Assembly: GCA_014379405.1 (NCBI GenBank)
Contig: JACMLU010000028.1
Location: 78,854 to 142,853, forward strand
From: Flavobacterium sp.
GTDB lineage: Bacteria; Bacteroidota; Bacteroidia; Flavobacteriales; Flavobacteriaceae
Direction: 5' to 3'
Length of the DNA: 64,000 bases
Below the pieces are notes generated by a model. The model was given only the letters and a program-made list of their open reading frames with translations, did not search any database and was not told the origin of the DNA. A program made the translations under genes and the position numbers. Position 1 is the first letter of the stretch. Every line of letters begins with the position of its first letter. Positions 9,365 through 19,482 of this stretch are shown piece by piece.

Positions 9365-11080
9365 TTAATCCAACAAAGGTCTTGTTAAAGTCTCTTTATT
9401 ATTCGCTAAATCTTTCCAATCTACTTTCATCGCTGGATTTACACCATTGATGTAATCTTCGATATTAGCATAACCATCGTTGTTCAAATCGCCTTTAGCA
9501 TCAGATGGATCATTTGGATTAAGACCGTGTTTTTTCTCCCAAATATCAGGAATACCATCTTTATCAGTATCTACATAAGGTTTACCTTTGTATTCTGGAT
9601 AACCACCTACTTGAGAAATATCGGTAATGATACCTTGTTTGTATGAATCAGCAGGTAAACGACGGTGCTGAAATTGATAGAATGTTTTTTTCTCTAATCC
9701 TTTGGCATATTCTGGAACCCCAGTTTTTACTGTTCTAACTATTCTTTCGTCAACTTTGTCTCTGATTGGTAAAGTTGCACCAACATTTTTAAGTACAAAA
9801 TCATACGATTCTTCGGCAGTCATAATTTTATTAAACCAAGGCATTGGAAAAGGTTTGTCGCTTTTCATTTTGTCAAAAAATGGTTTGGCTTCATCATAAG
9901 TCATTAATTCCCCTTTCTTATTTTCGATTTGAATACCGCCATCCCAATTGTTTTTGGTTACTTTTTCGTTATTGTTAATCACATTTCCATTAACGTGAGC
10001 TCTACCATAAACCATATAAGGCAATTTGCTTCTTCCTGATTCTGGTTTTAAAATTCTATAGCTTATAGGCTCCGCTAAATTAGTCACCGGTCCTGGCTTG
10101 TAAAAATTGTTAATGATATTGTAGTTGGCCGTATAATCGCCACCATCAGTCGATCTGTTATACCAGTTAAAAATAACATTGTTAACAAAATTGAAAATAC
10201 CATTCCAACCAATTGAAGGGTTTCTACCGGCATTATTGGCCCACATATTTCTCATAAAAGAACAATTTTCTCCTCCCAATGTACTACCAAAAGCATGGTT
10301 GTAAGTATCCAATGCTTCTCCGAACAAACTGTTTTGAATGGTGATGTTTACAGTACCTTTCTTCTCGTCTGGATAACCAGCACCCGGGCTGTACATATGA
10401 CGGTACATCGACATATTTTCATCTAATCCCCAAGTTGCCGAAACGTGATCTATCATAATATTTCCTACTGGATTTCCTCCGATGGCGTCATCTCTACGAC
10501 CTACAAAAGTTTCTCCCCTACGAAAACGCATGTGTCTTATAACTACATCGTGAGTATTAATCCAAACGGATTCTCCCGCTACACAAATACCATCACCTGG
10601 AGCAGTTTGTCCCGCAATAGTAATATAAGGAGCACGGATAATTAATGGACTAATGATTTTTATAATTCCCGAAACATTAAAAACGATAATTCTGGCTCCA
10701 CCTTTTTCGCAAGCTTCACGCAAGGTTCCAGGACCTCTGTCTTCTAAACTTGTTACAGTGTAAACATTTCCCCCACGACCACCAAATGTGTACATTCCTC
10801 CACCTTCGGCTCCTGGAAAAGCAGGGATTGATGCTTGCGGCAAATCGTTTGGTCTTGATGCCCAAGGAATGAATGGTTTTCCTTGTTTGGCTTCTTGTTC
10901 AATAATTATGCTCGCTTTTTCCCAAGCTTCATCGGAACGTTTCGTAGCATCATCCATAATAACCTTGGATTGCGCTTGGACTTCTGGAGATAGTGAAGGG
11001 TACTGTGCAAAACATTTTGCATTCCCTAAAAATAGCAGGGGTAAAATAAATAAAATGGATTTTTTCATAATAATTTTCAA
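9365..11080 (-). CDS. PL1 pectate lyase, paralog of the 568-aa lyase
   Basis: A 571-aa protein. The ATG at Met5 (MKKSILFILPLLFLG) is the more natural start and gives a signal peptide ending near CFAQ. It shows the same landmarks as the other lyase: AFPGAEGGGMYTFGGRGG, ITIAGQTAPGDGIC, VIIRHMRFRRGE, IMIDHVSATWGLDE, and a C-terminal calcium-loop pair (DTDKDGIPDIWE, DLNNDGYANIE). It is the first enzyme gene after SusCD, separated by a 14-bp hairpin, so it is likely coexpressed with the transporter at a lower or different level. Two close copies side by side may differ in preference for methylated or substituted galacturonan. Confidence 0.93.
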   Translation of the reverse strand: MKIIMKKSILFILPLLFLGNAKCFAQYPSLSPEVQAQSKVIMDDATKRSDEAWEKASIIIEQEAKQGKPFIPWASRPNDLPQASIPAFPGAEGGGMYTFGGRGGNVYTVTSLEDRGPGTLREACEKGGARIIVFNVSGIIKIISPLIIRAPYITIAGQTAPGDGICVAGESVWINTHDVVIRHMRFRRGETFVGRRDDAIGGNPVGNIMIDHVSATWGLDENMSMYRHMYSPGAGYPDEKKGTVNITIQNSLFGEALDTYNHAFGSTLGGENCSFMRNMWANNAGRNPSIGWNGIFNFVNNVIFNWYNRSTDGGDYTANYNIINNFYKPGPVTNLAEPISYRILKPESGRSKLPYMVYGRAHVNGNVINNNEKVTKNNWDGGIQIENKKGELMTYDEAKPFFDKMKSDKPFPMPWFNKIMTAEESYDFVLKNVGATLPIRDKVDERIVRTVKTGVPEYAKGLEKKTFYQFQHRRLPADSYKQGIITDISQVGGYPEYKGKPYVDTDKDGIPDIWEKKHGLNPNDPSDAKGDLNNDGYANIEDYINGVNPAMKVDWKDLANNKETLTRPLLD

Positions 11081-11101
11081 TTACGGTGATGTCGTATAAC
11101 T

Positions 11102-11137
11102 AAATCACCTGTATTCTTGTTGAAATACAGGTGATTT
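11102..11137 (-). terminator. 14-bp perfect hairpin downstream of susD
   Basis: AAATCACCTGTATT and AATACAGGTGATTT form a perfect stem with an 8-nt loop, 121 nt after the susD stop and 21 nt before the PL1 start. Hairpins at this place in Sus-type operons commonly give more susCD than downstream mRNA. There is no strong U-tract, so partial termination or an RNA-processing block is likely. Confidence 0.6.
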
Positions 11138-11258
11138 ATAATACTAATTTTTAATATTAATTGGATTAATAAACCCTTGTCTTCGTTGGCTTAGATTCAA
11201 ATATGATGCCACAAACATTAATAATTGTATAATTAACATTTATTAATTATAATCAATA

Positions 11259-13256
11259 TTAATTTTGATAATCATAAGTCCCTGAATTACCAGAAGCATC
11301 ATTCCACCCTTTAGTTTGTGATAACCATGGATTTTGAGACAAAACAGTAAGATTAAGTCCCATAATATAATAATTCGATTTCCAATCAATATTAGTTGCC
11401 ACATTATTCACAGCATCCATAGGTGTTGGAGGAGAACGTAATACAAAGTTACTTGTGTAGAAAGTAGCTAAAGCTGTAATTTGAGCTGCAAAATTACTAG
11501 CATCCGGATCAACTGATATAGCTGCTCTGGCAGTAGCCAATGGATCTGTATTTGTAGCACTAGTACCATTTTTGTAATGTAAATAATTACCTATTCTTTG
11601 TGTTCCGTTTAATGTAGCAATACCAAGTTTAGCATTGGTGTTGTCATTTAAACTTGCATCATCGCTATACAGCAACCAACGTTGAATATCATAAAAACGT
11701 TTACCTTCATAAGCTAATTCCACTCTACGCTCATACAAACATGCTTCTAAAGCAGCATATTTCGTAGTTAAAGTTCCAATACCATAATTGTTAGCTGAAG
11801 AAATTCCTACACGGTTTCTAACTTTACTCAAATACGTTATAGTATTTGAAATATCATTTTTAGCCGCATAACATTCAGCGATATTCAACAATAATTCAGC
11901 ATAACGATATTCCATAATATCAGTCCCTGAAAACTGGAAATTTGACGCATTACTAACTGTAGGACTCGACATTTTACGAACAAAAGCTGGACTGGAAACA
12001 TCATTCCCCATACTATAAGCTACACCTGTAGTTGCATTAGTTGACCAACGATATGCCCACACTGTTGGTTGAGTAGTTGTAGTAGTAATGGTATTATTGT
12101 AAGGCCAATAAGATCCTGAAAAACCAAAAGTTCTGTAAAAACGAGGATCACGATCTTTAAAGAAAAGAAATGGATCATAATTAGTACCAGCAACTGGTCT
12201 GGCTCCAGTATTTGTTGGAAATAAATCAATCATACTTTTTGGTACATCAACACCTCCACTACCTTGACCACCTTGACTAGCCAAACGAATTGTTCTTTCC
12301 CAAGAATTATTTGAAAATAATGAACCTGTATTACCATCTGATAAAAGTTTAATAGTAATTGCTTCTTTATTAAAGGCATTATTATTAATATAAAACATTT
12401 CAGCCCATTGTTTAGCAGTTGTTCCATATAAGCCATAGCCATCTTGAGTTAACTGAGTTTCAGCTGCCAAACCCGCTGCCAAAGCAGCATCCCAACGACT
12501 GTTATCTGTATCCCAGTTTTTATTAAACAAAGGACTAGCATATGTTAATAATACACGAGATTTTTGAGCAATTGCTGCACCTTTGGTATAACGTCCATAA
12601 TTTGCAGCATCCCAATTTGGAGGCAATAAAGTAGCCGCCTTATCTAAGTCAGCAACTATCTGATTCACTACTTGTGCTACTGTAGCCCTAGGCAATTTGA
12701 TAGATTCGTCAGTATTAGTAGCAACCTGAACTGTTGTGACAATCGGAACTCCACCAAACGTACGCATTAAATCATAATACTGAAGTGCACGCAAATAATA
12801 TAATTGCCCTTTTATTCTATCACGAAATTGTTGTGCCAAATTAGCACCTAACACATCTAGATTTTCTAACATGGCATTACAATCTCTAATTCGATTGTAC
12901 GGTACATTATCAAAAGCATCTCTTAGAGCTGGTCCATAGTAACCTGAACCATCTTGTGCATTTACTAAAGTAATATTAGGATTAATAAAATTAGAAATCC
13001 CCCCTATTTCTTCTGTATATGAAGTTTCAGTTGTAGTAAAAGAACCTACTCTAATTGCAGTAGGGGTTTTATAACCATCAAAAAAATCATAATACAAATT
13101 ATTCACGTATTGATTTACACGCTCTTCACCTTGATAAAACTCCTCGTCATAGTATTTAAATTGTTTTTTTTCTTCTAAAAAATCATCACTACAGGAAGAA
13201 GCTCCTAAAACCAGAAAAAGTGATACTACTATATATTTATTAATTTTTGTTTTCAT
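11259..13256 (-). CDS. susD: SusD/RagB-family surface glycan-binding lipoprotein
   Basis: A 665-aa protein with a lipoprotein signal and lipobox ASSC (Cys22) followed by SDD, which fits a surface-export signal in Flavobacteriia. N-terminal SusD-like helices (YDEEFYQGEERVNQYVNNLYYDFF, RDCNAMLENL, LRALQYYDLMRTFGGVPIV) and the C-terminal RagB/SusD part (YRYAELLLNIAECYAA, CLYERRVELAYEGKRFYDIQRW) are both clear. It acts as the lid of the SusC transporter and binds pectic oligosaccharides at the outer membrane. It follows susC with an 18-bp gap. At 665 aa it is on the long side for the family. Ligand specificity is inferred from the neighbouring enzymes. Confidence 0.95.
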   Translation of the reverse strand: MKTKINKYIVVSLFLVLGASSCSDDFLEEKKQFKYYDEEFYQGEERVNQYVNNLYYDFFDGYKTPTAIRVGSFTTTETSYTEEIGGISNFINPNITLVNAQDGSGYYGPALRDAFDNVPYNRIRDCNAMLENLDVLGANLAQQFRDRIKGQLYYLRALQYYDLMRTFGGVPIVTTVQVATNTDESIKLPRATVAQVVNQIVADLDKAATLLPPNWDAANYGRYTKGAAIAQKSRVLLTYASPLFNKNWDTDNSRWDAALAAGLAAETQLTQDGYGLYGTTAKQWAEMFYINNNAFNKEAITIKLLSDGNTGSLFSNNSWERTIRLASQGGQGSGGVDVPKSMIDLFPTNTGARPVAGTNYDPFLFFKDRDPRFYRTFGFSGSYWPYNNTITTTTTQPTVWAYRWSTNATTGVAYSMGNDVSSPAFVRKMSSPTVSNASNFQFSGTDIMEYRYAELLLNIAECYAAKNDISNTITYLSKVRNRVGISSANNYGIGTLTTKYAALEACLYERRVELAYEGKRFYDIQRWLLYSDDASLNDNTNAKLGIATLNGTQRIGNYLHYKNGTSATNTDPLATARAAISVDPDASNFAAQITALATFYTSNFVLRSPPTPMDAVNNVATNIDWKSNYYIMGLNLTVLSQNPWLSQTKGWNDASGNSGTYDYQN

Positions 13257-13274
13257 AATTGCAATTAAATTAAA

Positions 13275-16200
13275 TTAGAATGACACATTCATACTAAGCG
13301 ACCAAGTTCTAAGCGTGGGATATTTTGTAGATGAATCATCATACATATTACGGTATTTATCTGGGTATGGATTGTATAAGTCCCATAAATTTTGACCCGT
13401 TATACCAAAATTAAGACCATCAATTTTTATAGATTTTAGCGCCTCTTTAGGAAGTGCAAAACCTACTGTCAAGTTTCTAACCACACATCTGAAAGTATTT
13501 AGTTGCCAAAAATCGGATGGAGCAAAAATATAATCTTGTTGCCCCATGTTAGGGTATTTTCCATTAGGATTATCCGTAGCATCATACATATCATTCCAGA
13601 AACTTTCATGACCCCAATCATTATGTGCAGAAGAAGTTCCTTGTTTAACCATATCAAGTGTATTGTAACCACCCCAAGAAGTAGAAATTTGTGTTCTTAA
13701 AGAAAAACTTTTGTATTTCATTCCTAAATTAGTAGTAAAACCATAAGTTCTATTTTGGTTAACCAATTTTTGATAATCGTCGTTTCTGGTAATTTTTCCA
13801 TCAGCAGGACGTCTCTCACCAGTAGCAACATCAAAAGCTCCTCCAACATCTTCATAAGCAAGCATCCCTTTTCTCATATTTGTTACACTTGTTATATTCA
13901 TATAATTTGGAGTTCCTCCTACTGCTGTAGCACGCTCTGTTAAGTATTGCCAATAGTTAGTGACATCCTGATCCGTACGCAAAATACCATCTCCTGTTGA
14001 AGTATCTTTCCAAGTTTTGAATCCCCAAACAGGAGTTATTAATGAGCTACCTGCAACCCTAGGATTAAATGACGGATCAGTCAAAGCTGCTTCAGGATAT
14101 TTTTTAATCTCATTATTAGAAAAACCAAAGTTAACCCCTACATTATAACTGAAATTATTTTTTATATTGTCTCTCCAATTTAAACTGAACTCAGTTCCCC
14201 AAGTATTCATTGCTGCATAATTTGACTCAGCAGTTGCACCACCTACAGAAATTGGAGTACCAGCTTGACTAGCTAAAGTAACCAACATATCTGTTTTTTT
14301 ATCAAAATAATAATCTGCCGTAATTTGCAATCTATTATTTAATAAGGCTAAATCAATACCAAAGTTATTTTTCAAAGTAGAATCCCATCTTATATCTCTA
14401 TTGGGAGTAACTCTAGGAGTTATACCTGAACCTAAAGTACCTCCTGCGCCTCCAAATTGAGCTCCTTTATCAACAATTGGCTCCCATAGTTGCAACCAAC
14501 GCCATGTCTGAAGATTATCATTTCCTGTTTTACCAATAGAATAACGCAATTTCAAATTATCTACCCATGATACATTTTCAGAAAACCAATTCTCCTTAGA
14601 TACAACCCAACCCACTTGTGCACCTGGGAAAAATCCCCAATAATTTTCAGGAGCGAATTTAGTAGAAGCATCCGAACGGAAAAGTGCTTCTATTAAATAT
14701 TTATCTTTATAACTATAATTCAAACGTCCTAAGTAAGAAAGCGTTCCTGCCTCTCCCTTGTCAGCAAGAGAATTTGAACTAATTGGTCCCGCAGAAGTAC
14801 TAGAACCTAAATAATCTTTACCTGTTCCCTCATAAGCCAAACGTACTGTTTTATAATCTGATTCAGAACGCTCCATACCTACCATACCAGCTACAGAATG
14901 GTCTCCAAAAGTTCTTGAATAATTGGCAAAAATATTCGCTTGAACCAAATTAGTCAAATCAGTATTATAATATACTCTTGAACCACGAATATTGGTTTCT
15001 GGTAAACCATTATTTGCATATGTAGAATTAGGATTCAAAAGATGATTATCTTCAAGATGATGATTAGTAATTCTAAGTAAGTCATAAGGCAACTGAACTT
15101 GTTCAGTATTAGCACTAGATTGACTTCTGGCATAACTTCCTTTAACAGACATTCCCTCTATAAAAGGAACTTTATATGTTAAATTTAAATTCACATTGTA
15201 TGTAAATTCTTGATCGATTTGTTTCCCAGCATCTTGAGCTGCAAAATAATTCCATCCTGCAATAGTAGTATTCGCATTAGCACTTCCTAAGTTACGATCA
15301 GTACGAGGGAATGGTGACATCCAATAATCTACTCCATTACGATTCGTTTGCCAAGGCACATATTTAGGCATATGCAATAAATACATATAGTCAGCCTGCT
15401 CTCCAGCACCTAGTGAACCAAAACTACTGTCATTCAAATTTGCTGAAGCTTTTGAAAATGATTTTTCTAAATCGTATGTACTAACTGCAATAGAAGCAGA
15501 AAAATCCAAACTATTACTGACTTTCACATTAGTACCTGTACGGAAATTCCATTTATCATAATCTTGTGATCCTAAGTTAGCTCCTTGAGTAAAGTAAGTT
15601 AATCCAGCAAAATAGGTTGCTTTATCAGTTCCTCCACTCACATTAAAAACGTGTCTTTGTTGTGTCGCTGGTTTCCAAGCTTCTTTTAACCAATCATAAT
15701 CTAATCCTTTCATTTGCTCTAATTCAGCTGCAGAAAAATAATTGGCAGGAGTAGCGTTTAGATTAGAATTTAAGAATCTATTTTTCCAAATTCCATGTTC
15801 ATTAGCACTCATTGTTTTCACATGACTTATGGCATCATTCACAGCAAATTGGCTATAGTATGTAAACTTCGCCTTACCCTCTTTACCCCTTTTTGTTTTT
15901 ACAATAATTGCCCCTTGAGAAGCACGAGAACCATAAATAGCCGCAGAACCATCTTTCAAAATAGTAATACTTTCAATTTCTGAAGGATCTAATCTATTGA
16001 AAGTTTCTTGTGTAGGCTTTCCTGTTTCTGGATCCACCTGAACCATATCATCAATCACAATCAATGGAACTGTGGAATGACCATCTTTAGAAAAACCATA
16101 ACTTTGACGAATTTGAATATCTGCAGCTCCTCCAGGACGACTAGATCCATTACCATTGCTTACTGATAAACCTGGAGTCAATCCTCTTAAAGCCTCTGCT

Positions 16201-16631
16201 AAATTAGAAACAGGTAAATCTTGAATATTTTCTGGATTTATAGTTGCAACAGCACCAGTAATCTTATTTCTTTTCTGTGTACCATACCCCACAACAACAA
16301 CTTCATCCAGAGTCGTTGTATCATCCTTCAACGATACATTAATAACAGTTTGATTTCCGACTGTTTTCTCTACCCTGTCCATTCCAATAAAAGCAAATAA
16401 AAGAATCGCCCCTTTATTCACAGAAATTTTATAATTTCCATCCACATCGGTAGTTGTACTACTTTTTGTTCCCTTTTCAACAACGTTTGCACCAGGTAAG
16501 CCCAAACCTGTGTTATCGATTACCTTCCCAGTGATAATTATTTTATCTCCATTAGTTGTTTGAGCAAAGCCCGACAAACTCAACAGAGCAAATAACAGTA
16601 CACCACATACCTGTTTAATAGTTTGTTTCAT
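13275..16631 (-). CDS. susC: SusC/RagA TonB-dependent outer-membrane importer
   Basis: A 1118-aa protein with signal peptide (ending SLSGFAQ), a carboxypeptidase-regulatory-like domain (about 30-110, IITGKVIDNTGLGLPGANV), the DEVVVVGYGTQ motif before the plug domain (about 115-235, LRGLTPGLSV, SIEILKD-like IESITILKDGSAA), and a large beta barrel ending in an aromatic residue (SLSMNVSF). It forms with SusD the TonB-powered pore that brings pectin fragments into the periplasm. It is the first gene of its transcription block, preceded by 892 bp without genes that must hold its promoter. Length is typical of SusC proteins. Confidence 0.96.
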   Translation of the reverse strand: MKQTIKQVCGVLLFALLSLSGFAQTTNGDKIIITGKVIDNTGLGLPGANVVEKGTKSSTTTDVDGNYKISVNKGAILLFAFIGMDRVEKTVGNQTVINVSLKDDTTTLDEVVVVGYGTQKRNKITGAVATINPENIQDLPVSNLAEALRGLTPGLSVSNGNGSSRPGGAADIQIRQSYGFSKDGHSTVPLIVIDDMVQVDPETGKPTQETFNRLDPSEIESITILKDGSAAIYGSRASQGAIIVKTKRGKEGKAKFTYYSQFAVNDAISHVKTMSANEHGIWKNRFLNSNLNATPANYFSAAELEQMKGLDYDWLKEAWKPATQQRHVFNVSGGTDKATYFAGLTYFTQGANLGSQDYDKWNFRTGTNVKVSNSLDFSASIAVSTYDLEKSFSKASANLNDSSFGSLGAGEQADYMYLLHMPKYVPWQTNRNGVDYWMSPFPRTDRNLGSANANTTIAGWNYFAAQDAGKQIDQEFTYNVNLNLTYKVPFIEGMSVKGSYARSQSSANTEQVQLPYDLLRITNHHLEDNHLLNPNSTYANNGLPETNIRGSRVYYNTDLTNLVQANIFANYSRTFGDHSVAGMVGMERSESDYKTVRLAYEGTGKDYLGSSTSAGPISSNSLADKGEAGTLSYLGRLNYSYKDKYLIEALFRSDASTKFAPENYWGFFPGAQVGWVVSKENWFSENVSWVDNLKLRYSIGKTGNDNLQTWRWLQLWEPIVDKGAQFGGAGGTLGSGITPRVTPNRDIRWDSTLKNNFGIDLALLNNRLQITADYYFDKKTDMLVTLASQAGTPISVGGATAESNYAAMNTWGTEFSLNWRDNIKNNFSYNVGVNFGFSNNEIKKYPEAALTDPSFNPRVAGSSLITPVWGFKTWKDTSTGDGILRTDQDVTNYWQYLTERATAVGGTPNYMNITSVTNMRKGMLAYEDVGGAFDVATGERRPADGKITRNDDYQKLVNQNRTYGFTTNLGMKYKSFSLRTQISTSWGGYNTLDMVKQGTSSAHNDWGHESFWNDMYDATDNPNGKYPNMGQQDYIFAPSDFWQLNTFRCVVRNLTVGFALPKEALKSIKIDGLNFGITGQNLWDLYNPYPDKYRNMYDDSSTKYPTLRTWSLSMNVSF

Positions 16632-16745
16632 AAGTGTTTTTCAATTAAATTAAAATTAGTTTAGTTAGTTGAATAAAAAAATTGGTTTCAAAACATTGAT
16701 TGAAGTTTACTTCAAAAAAATAAATGTGGAAAATACAATTATCAT

Positions 16746-16772
16746 ATTTGAGTCAAATTTATTGGGTCAAAT
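16746..16772 (-). promoter_or_regulatory. Candidate susC promoter -7 element with repeated GTCAAAT
   Basis: Minus-strand TAAATTTG (16761-16754) matches the Bacteroidota -7 consensus TANNTTTG, 123 bp before the susC ATG. It overlaps the palindrome ATTTGA-G-TCAAAT (16746-16758) and the direct repeat GTCAAAT at 16752 and 16766, 14 bp apart, which could be an activator site. No good -33 TTG lies at the usual distance, which fits an activator-dependent promoter. Tentative. Confidence 0.35.
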
Positions 16773-16915
16773 AATCGAAACTATCCTGCACTATGCTGGT
16801 TCAGTCTTTTTATCAAATAAAAGTAGCAAAAAATAAATCATATTAATAAAAAAACGGCTCAAAAATAAAATTAACAAAAAAAAGAGAAGAAATACTAATT
16901 ATAATTAATTTAAAG

Positions 16916-16929
16916 CTTGCATTTGCAAG
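16916..16929. promoter_or_regulatory. Palindrome CTTGCATTTGCAAG
   Basis: CTTGCA-TT-TGCAAG is a perfect inverted repeat about 285 bp upstream of susC. It could be a regulator site or a small hairpin; the plus strand has a T-rich tail after it. No second copy was noticed elsewhere in the window. Low confidence. Confidence 0.25.
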
Positions 16930-17523
16930 TTTTGTTAAAGGAAACACATAAAAATCATAACAGAACAGATAATAAATGATATTTAAGATTCATTTTTAGA
17001 AACGATAAATGCCAAATCCACTTCTTAAAAGCAAATCCTAAAAATTGGTGTTTTATAGTATTATTATATAAAACATCACTGTAAAAAATCATAAATAATA
17101 AACGTAATTATTTAATTTTCAATACTTTAAAAAAAATAAAACAAAAAAATATTTTTATTTTTTTAATTTTAAAAAGGACAAAAATATCTTTTTAATTTGT
17201 AGCTGAAACAACGTATTAACTGATTTATTTAAAAGTGTTAAAATTCACATTCAATGAAGATTTTTTGGCAAAAAAAGTAAATTCCTACAGTTTTGCTTTA
17301 ACGATTAAGCATCGTTTTTAATCTATGATTTAAAGGATGAGCAATTAGTTCTAAAAATTAATATTTCTTCATAACATCAAATGATAACCATATAATATCT
17401 TTTATTAATAAACTTGAAAATGGGTGTTGAATTTTACCTAATGGAATATCTCAGATAAAAACTCGCTATGAAAACCTAAAATAATTAATAGCTCCCTAAT
17501 AATAATAATGGGAAAAAAATGGG

Positions 17524-18516
17524 TTAGATTTTAGGATTCCACCCGTTCAATACTTTATACAAAGTATATTTTTTAATATCTGATTTTTTTAATTGGTGTG
17601 ACCAAGAAACTCTTTTTGAAATGTTTTTTGCTCCTACTCCTTTGCTACCGTATTCAGCATAAAAAACAGTTCTTTCTTTGTCAGGAAAATTCTTGTCACC
17701 TTTCCATGGATTCCAACCTTCTGGAACAATATGCGAACCCATTTCAGTATTGATAAATACCGTTTGAGCAAAAGGTCGCCAAGGTCTCCCTAGAAAAACT
17801 TTGGTAACAGCATCATCCGTTGCCGTAAGTATGCAATCCACGAATACAAAACCATAGACATCTTGCTGGGTTGTTGATGCTGCAGTAACATAAGAATTAC
17901 TTAAACTTTCGATAGTGCAATTGTAAAAATAGGCTGTTGCTGCACCGAAAATAAAATCAGTTGTACCATTGATATAACAGTTTTCAAAATAATTTCTTGT
18001 TCCTCCTTTTGCTAAATACAACGTATCTTGATTTCCTAAAATCGAGCAGTTTTTAAAAACCAATCGATCTCCTTCAGTATGTAACGCCACGGCCTGACCT
18101 ACTTTGCCTGCTTTGTTTTCTATTGTCAAATTTTCTATTGAACAATCATTCCCCTGAACCAATAAAGTATAAGAAGTGTAGGTGCTGAATTTTGTATCTC
18201 CTGTAACATCAATCCCTCGGAATGGTTTACCAGAATAATCATTGTATGAAATAACGGTTTTTTCTTTGTCTAATCCTTTCAAAGTGATATTTCTTTTGAA
18301 TGAAGGAATGACCACTTTTTCATTGTAAACTCCAGGTTTGATCAAAATAGTCACGCGCATTTCTGCGTGATCTCTAACATTGTTTATGGCTTCTTGTATG
18401 GTTTTAAAATTCCCTGAACCATCTTGAGCAACAGCTAGTTCGAACAAATTATCCATAGTTTGTGCTGACGACAAGATAGAACTTAATGACAGCAATAGGA
18501 TTAAAATACGTTTCAT
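17524..18516 (-). CDS. CE8 pectin methylesterase
   Basis: A 330-aa secreted protein (signal peptide MKRILILLLSLSSILSSAQ). It has the full CE8 active site: GNQDTLY with Asp164, the nucleophile region TTDFIFG with Asp187, and FLGRPW with Arg244; the N-terminal VAQDGSGNFKTIQEAI motif is also typical. It hydrolyses the methyl ester of galacturonic acid in homogalacturonan, which opens the chain to PL1 and GH28. It is the last gene of the block starting with GH127 and lies 39 bp after the alpha/beta esterase. Length is typical of bacterial periplasmic or secreted members. Confidence 0.95.
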   Translation of the reverse strand: MKRILILLLSLSSILSSAQTMDNLFELAVAQDGSGNFKTIQEAINNVRDHAEMRVTILIKPGVYNEKVVIPSFKRNITLKGLDKEKTVISYNDYSGKPFRGIDVTGDTKFSTYTSYTLLVQGNDCSIENLTIENKAGKVGQAVALHTEGDRLVFKNCSILGNQDTLYLAKGGTRNYFENCYINGTTDFIFGAATAYFYNCTIESLSNSYVTAASTTQQDVYGFVFVDCILTATDDAVTKVFLGRPWRPFAQTVFINTEMGSHIVPEGWNPWKGDKNFPDKERTVFYAEYGSKGVGAKNISKRVSWSHQLKKSDIKKYTLYKVLNGWNPKI

Positions 18517-18555
18517 AAATTTTTAAAATGATGGTTAGTGGTTAGTTATTTAAAA

Positions 18556-19464
18556 TTATTTTTTTAGGATATTTATTTCCGCCAGCCACTCTTCACAAAT
18601 ATCAGTCCATATATTCGTTGATCCTGGATTATTTCTCAATGCAATGGCGTGACCTCCTTGATTAAAAATGTGCAAACTCGAAGGAATTTTATTAGTTAAC
18701 AAAGCATCGTAAAACAACAAACTGTTTTTGGGTGAAACGGTTTTATCGTTAAAAGCGTGAGCCATAAAAGTGGGCGGCGTGTAATCGCTTACCTGAAATT
18801 GCAACGAATATTTTTTGAGCAATTCTGCTGATGGATTGGGTCCAAGTAGATTTTCCGTGCTTGCCTTATGTCCCAAAATCCCCATATCGATTACCGGAGA
18901 TATCAAAATCATAAAATCGGGTTTAAATGAAAAAGTATCCAAATCATCGCCAATTTTAGCAAAATCATCTTTGATTGTTCCTAGGCTTGCCGCCAAATGT
19001 CCTCCTGCCGAACAGCCCATTACTCCAATTTTATTCGTGTCAATTTTCCAAGCGGCGGCATTCTTGCGAATAATTCGCATCGCTCTTTCGGCATCTTGCA
19101 AAGGTGCTTTTTCTCTTTCTTTGATATCGGCTGAAATCGGCAATCGATGCGTCAATACGAAAGCATTAATTCCCATTGTATTGAACCATTTTGCCAATTG
19201 AAATCCACTGATATTATACGACAAATGATGATAACCTCCACCTGGAATTATCAAAACTGTCGCACCTTTATTTTCTTGAATGGAAGTGAAAAAAGCGTGA
19301 ACGCCAGGCATTCCCACCTGCATTACACGCTCATTATTGATGCTGTCTTTCACAACCAGTCCTTTGGAATTCGGCATTTTTCCCTTTGTCCAAAGCGGAA
19401 TAAATTCTTGTGCTTGAGATTCAACAATTGCAAACAGCAATAGAAACGGTATTATTTTTTTCAT
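18556..19464 (-). CDS. Secreted alpha/beta-hydrolase esterase
   Basis: A 302-aa protein with signal peptide (ending VESQAQ) and an alpha/beta-hydrolase fold of the BD-FAE/Abhydrolase_3 type. The oxyanion region is IPGGGYHHLSY, the nucleophile elbow is GCSAGGH, and the late FNDKTVSP and GGHAIAL supply the likely acid and histidine. Its role is likely removal of acetyl or similar ester groups from pectin or from side-chain sugars, judged by its place between GH127 (18-bp gap) and CE8. The enzyme class is firm; the ester it cuts is inferred. Confidence 0.85.
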   Translation of the reverse strand: MKKIIPFLLLFAIVESQAQEFIPLWTKGKMPNSKGLVVKDSINNERVMQVGMPGVHAFFTSIQENKGATVLIIPGGGYHHLSYNISGFQLAKWFNTMGINAFVLTHRLPISADIKEREKAPLQDAERAMRIIRKNAAAWKIDTNKIGVMGCSAGGHLAASLGTIKDDFAKIGDDLDTFSFKPDFMILISPVIDMGILGHKASTENLLGPNPSAELLKKYSLQFQVSDYTPPTFMAHAFNDKTVSPKNSLLFYDALLTNKIPSSLHIFNQGGHAIALRNNPGSTNIWTDICEEWLAEINILKK

Positions 19465-19482
19465 AGAGTTTTTTAAATTGTA

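Larger units (their letters stand above)
16632..17523. other. 892-bp AT-rich gene-free region upstream of susC
   Basis: No ORF in either strand is convincing. It should hold the susC promoter and regulatory sites, and possibly the 3' end of the CE8 transcript. Visible elements are listed separately: a TAAATTTG -7 element with repeated GTCAAAT near 16752-16772 and a palindrome at 16916-16929. The rest is A/T-rich low-complexity DNA (runs such as 17131-17170) in which I see nothing reliable. Confidence 0.7.
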
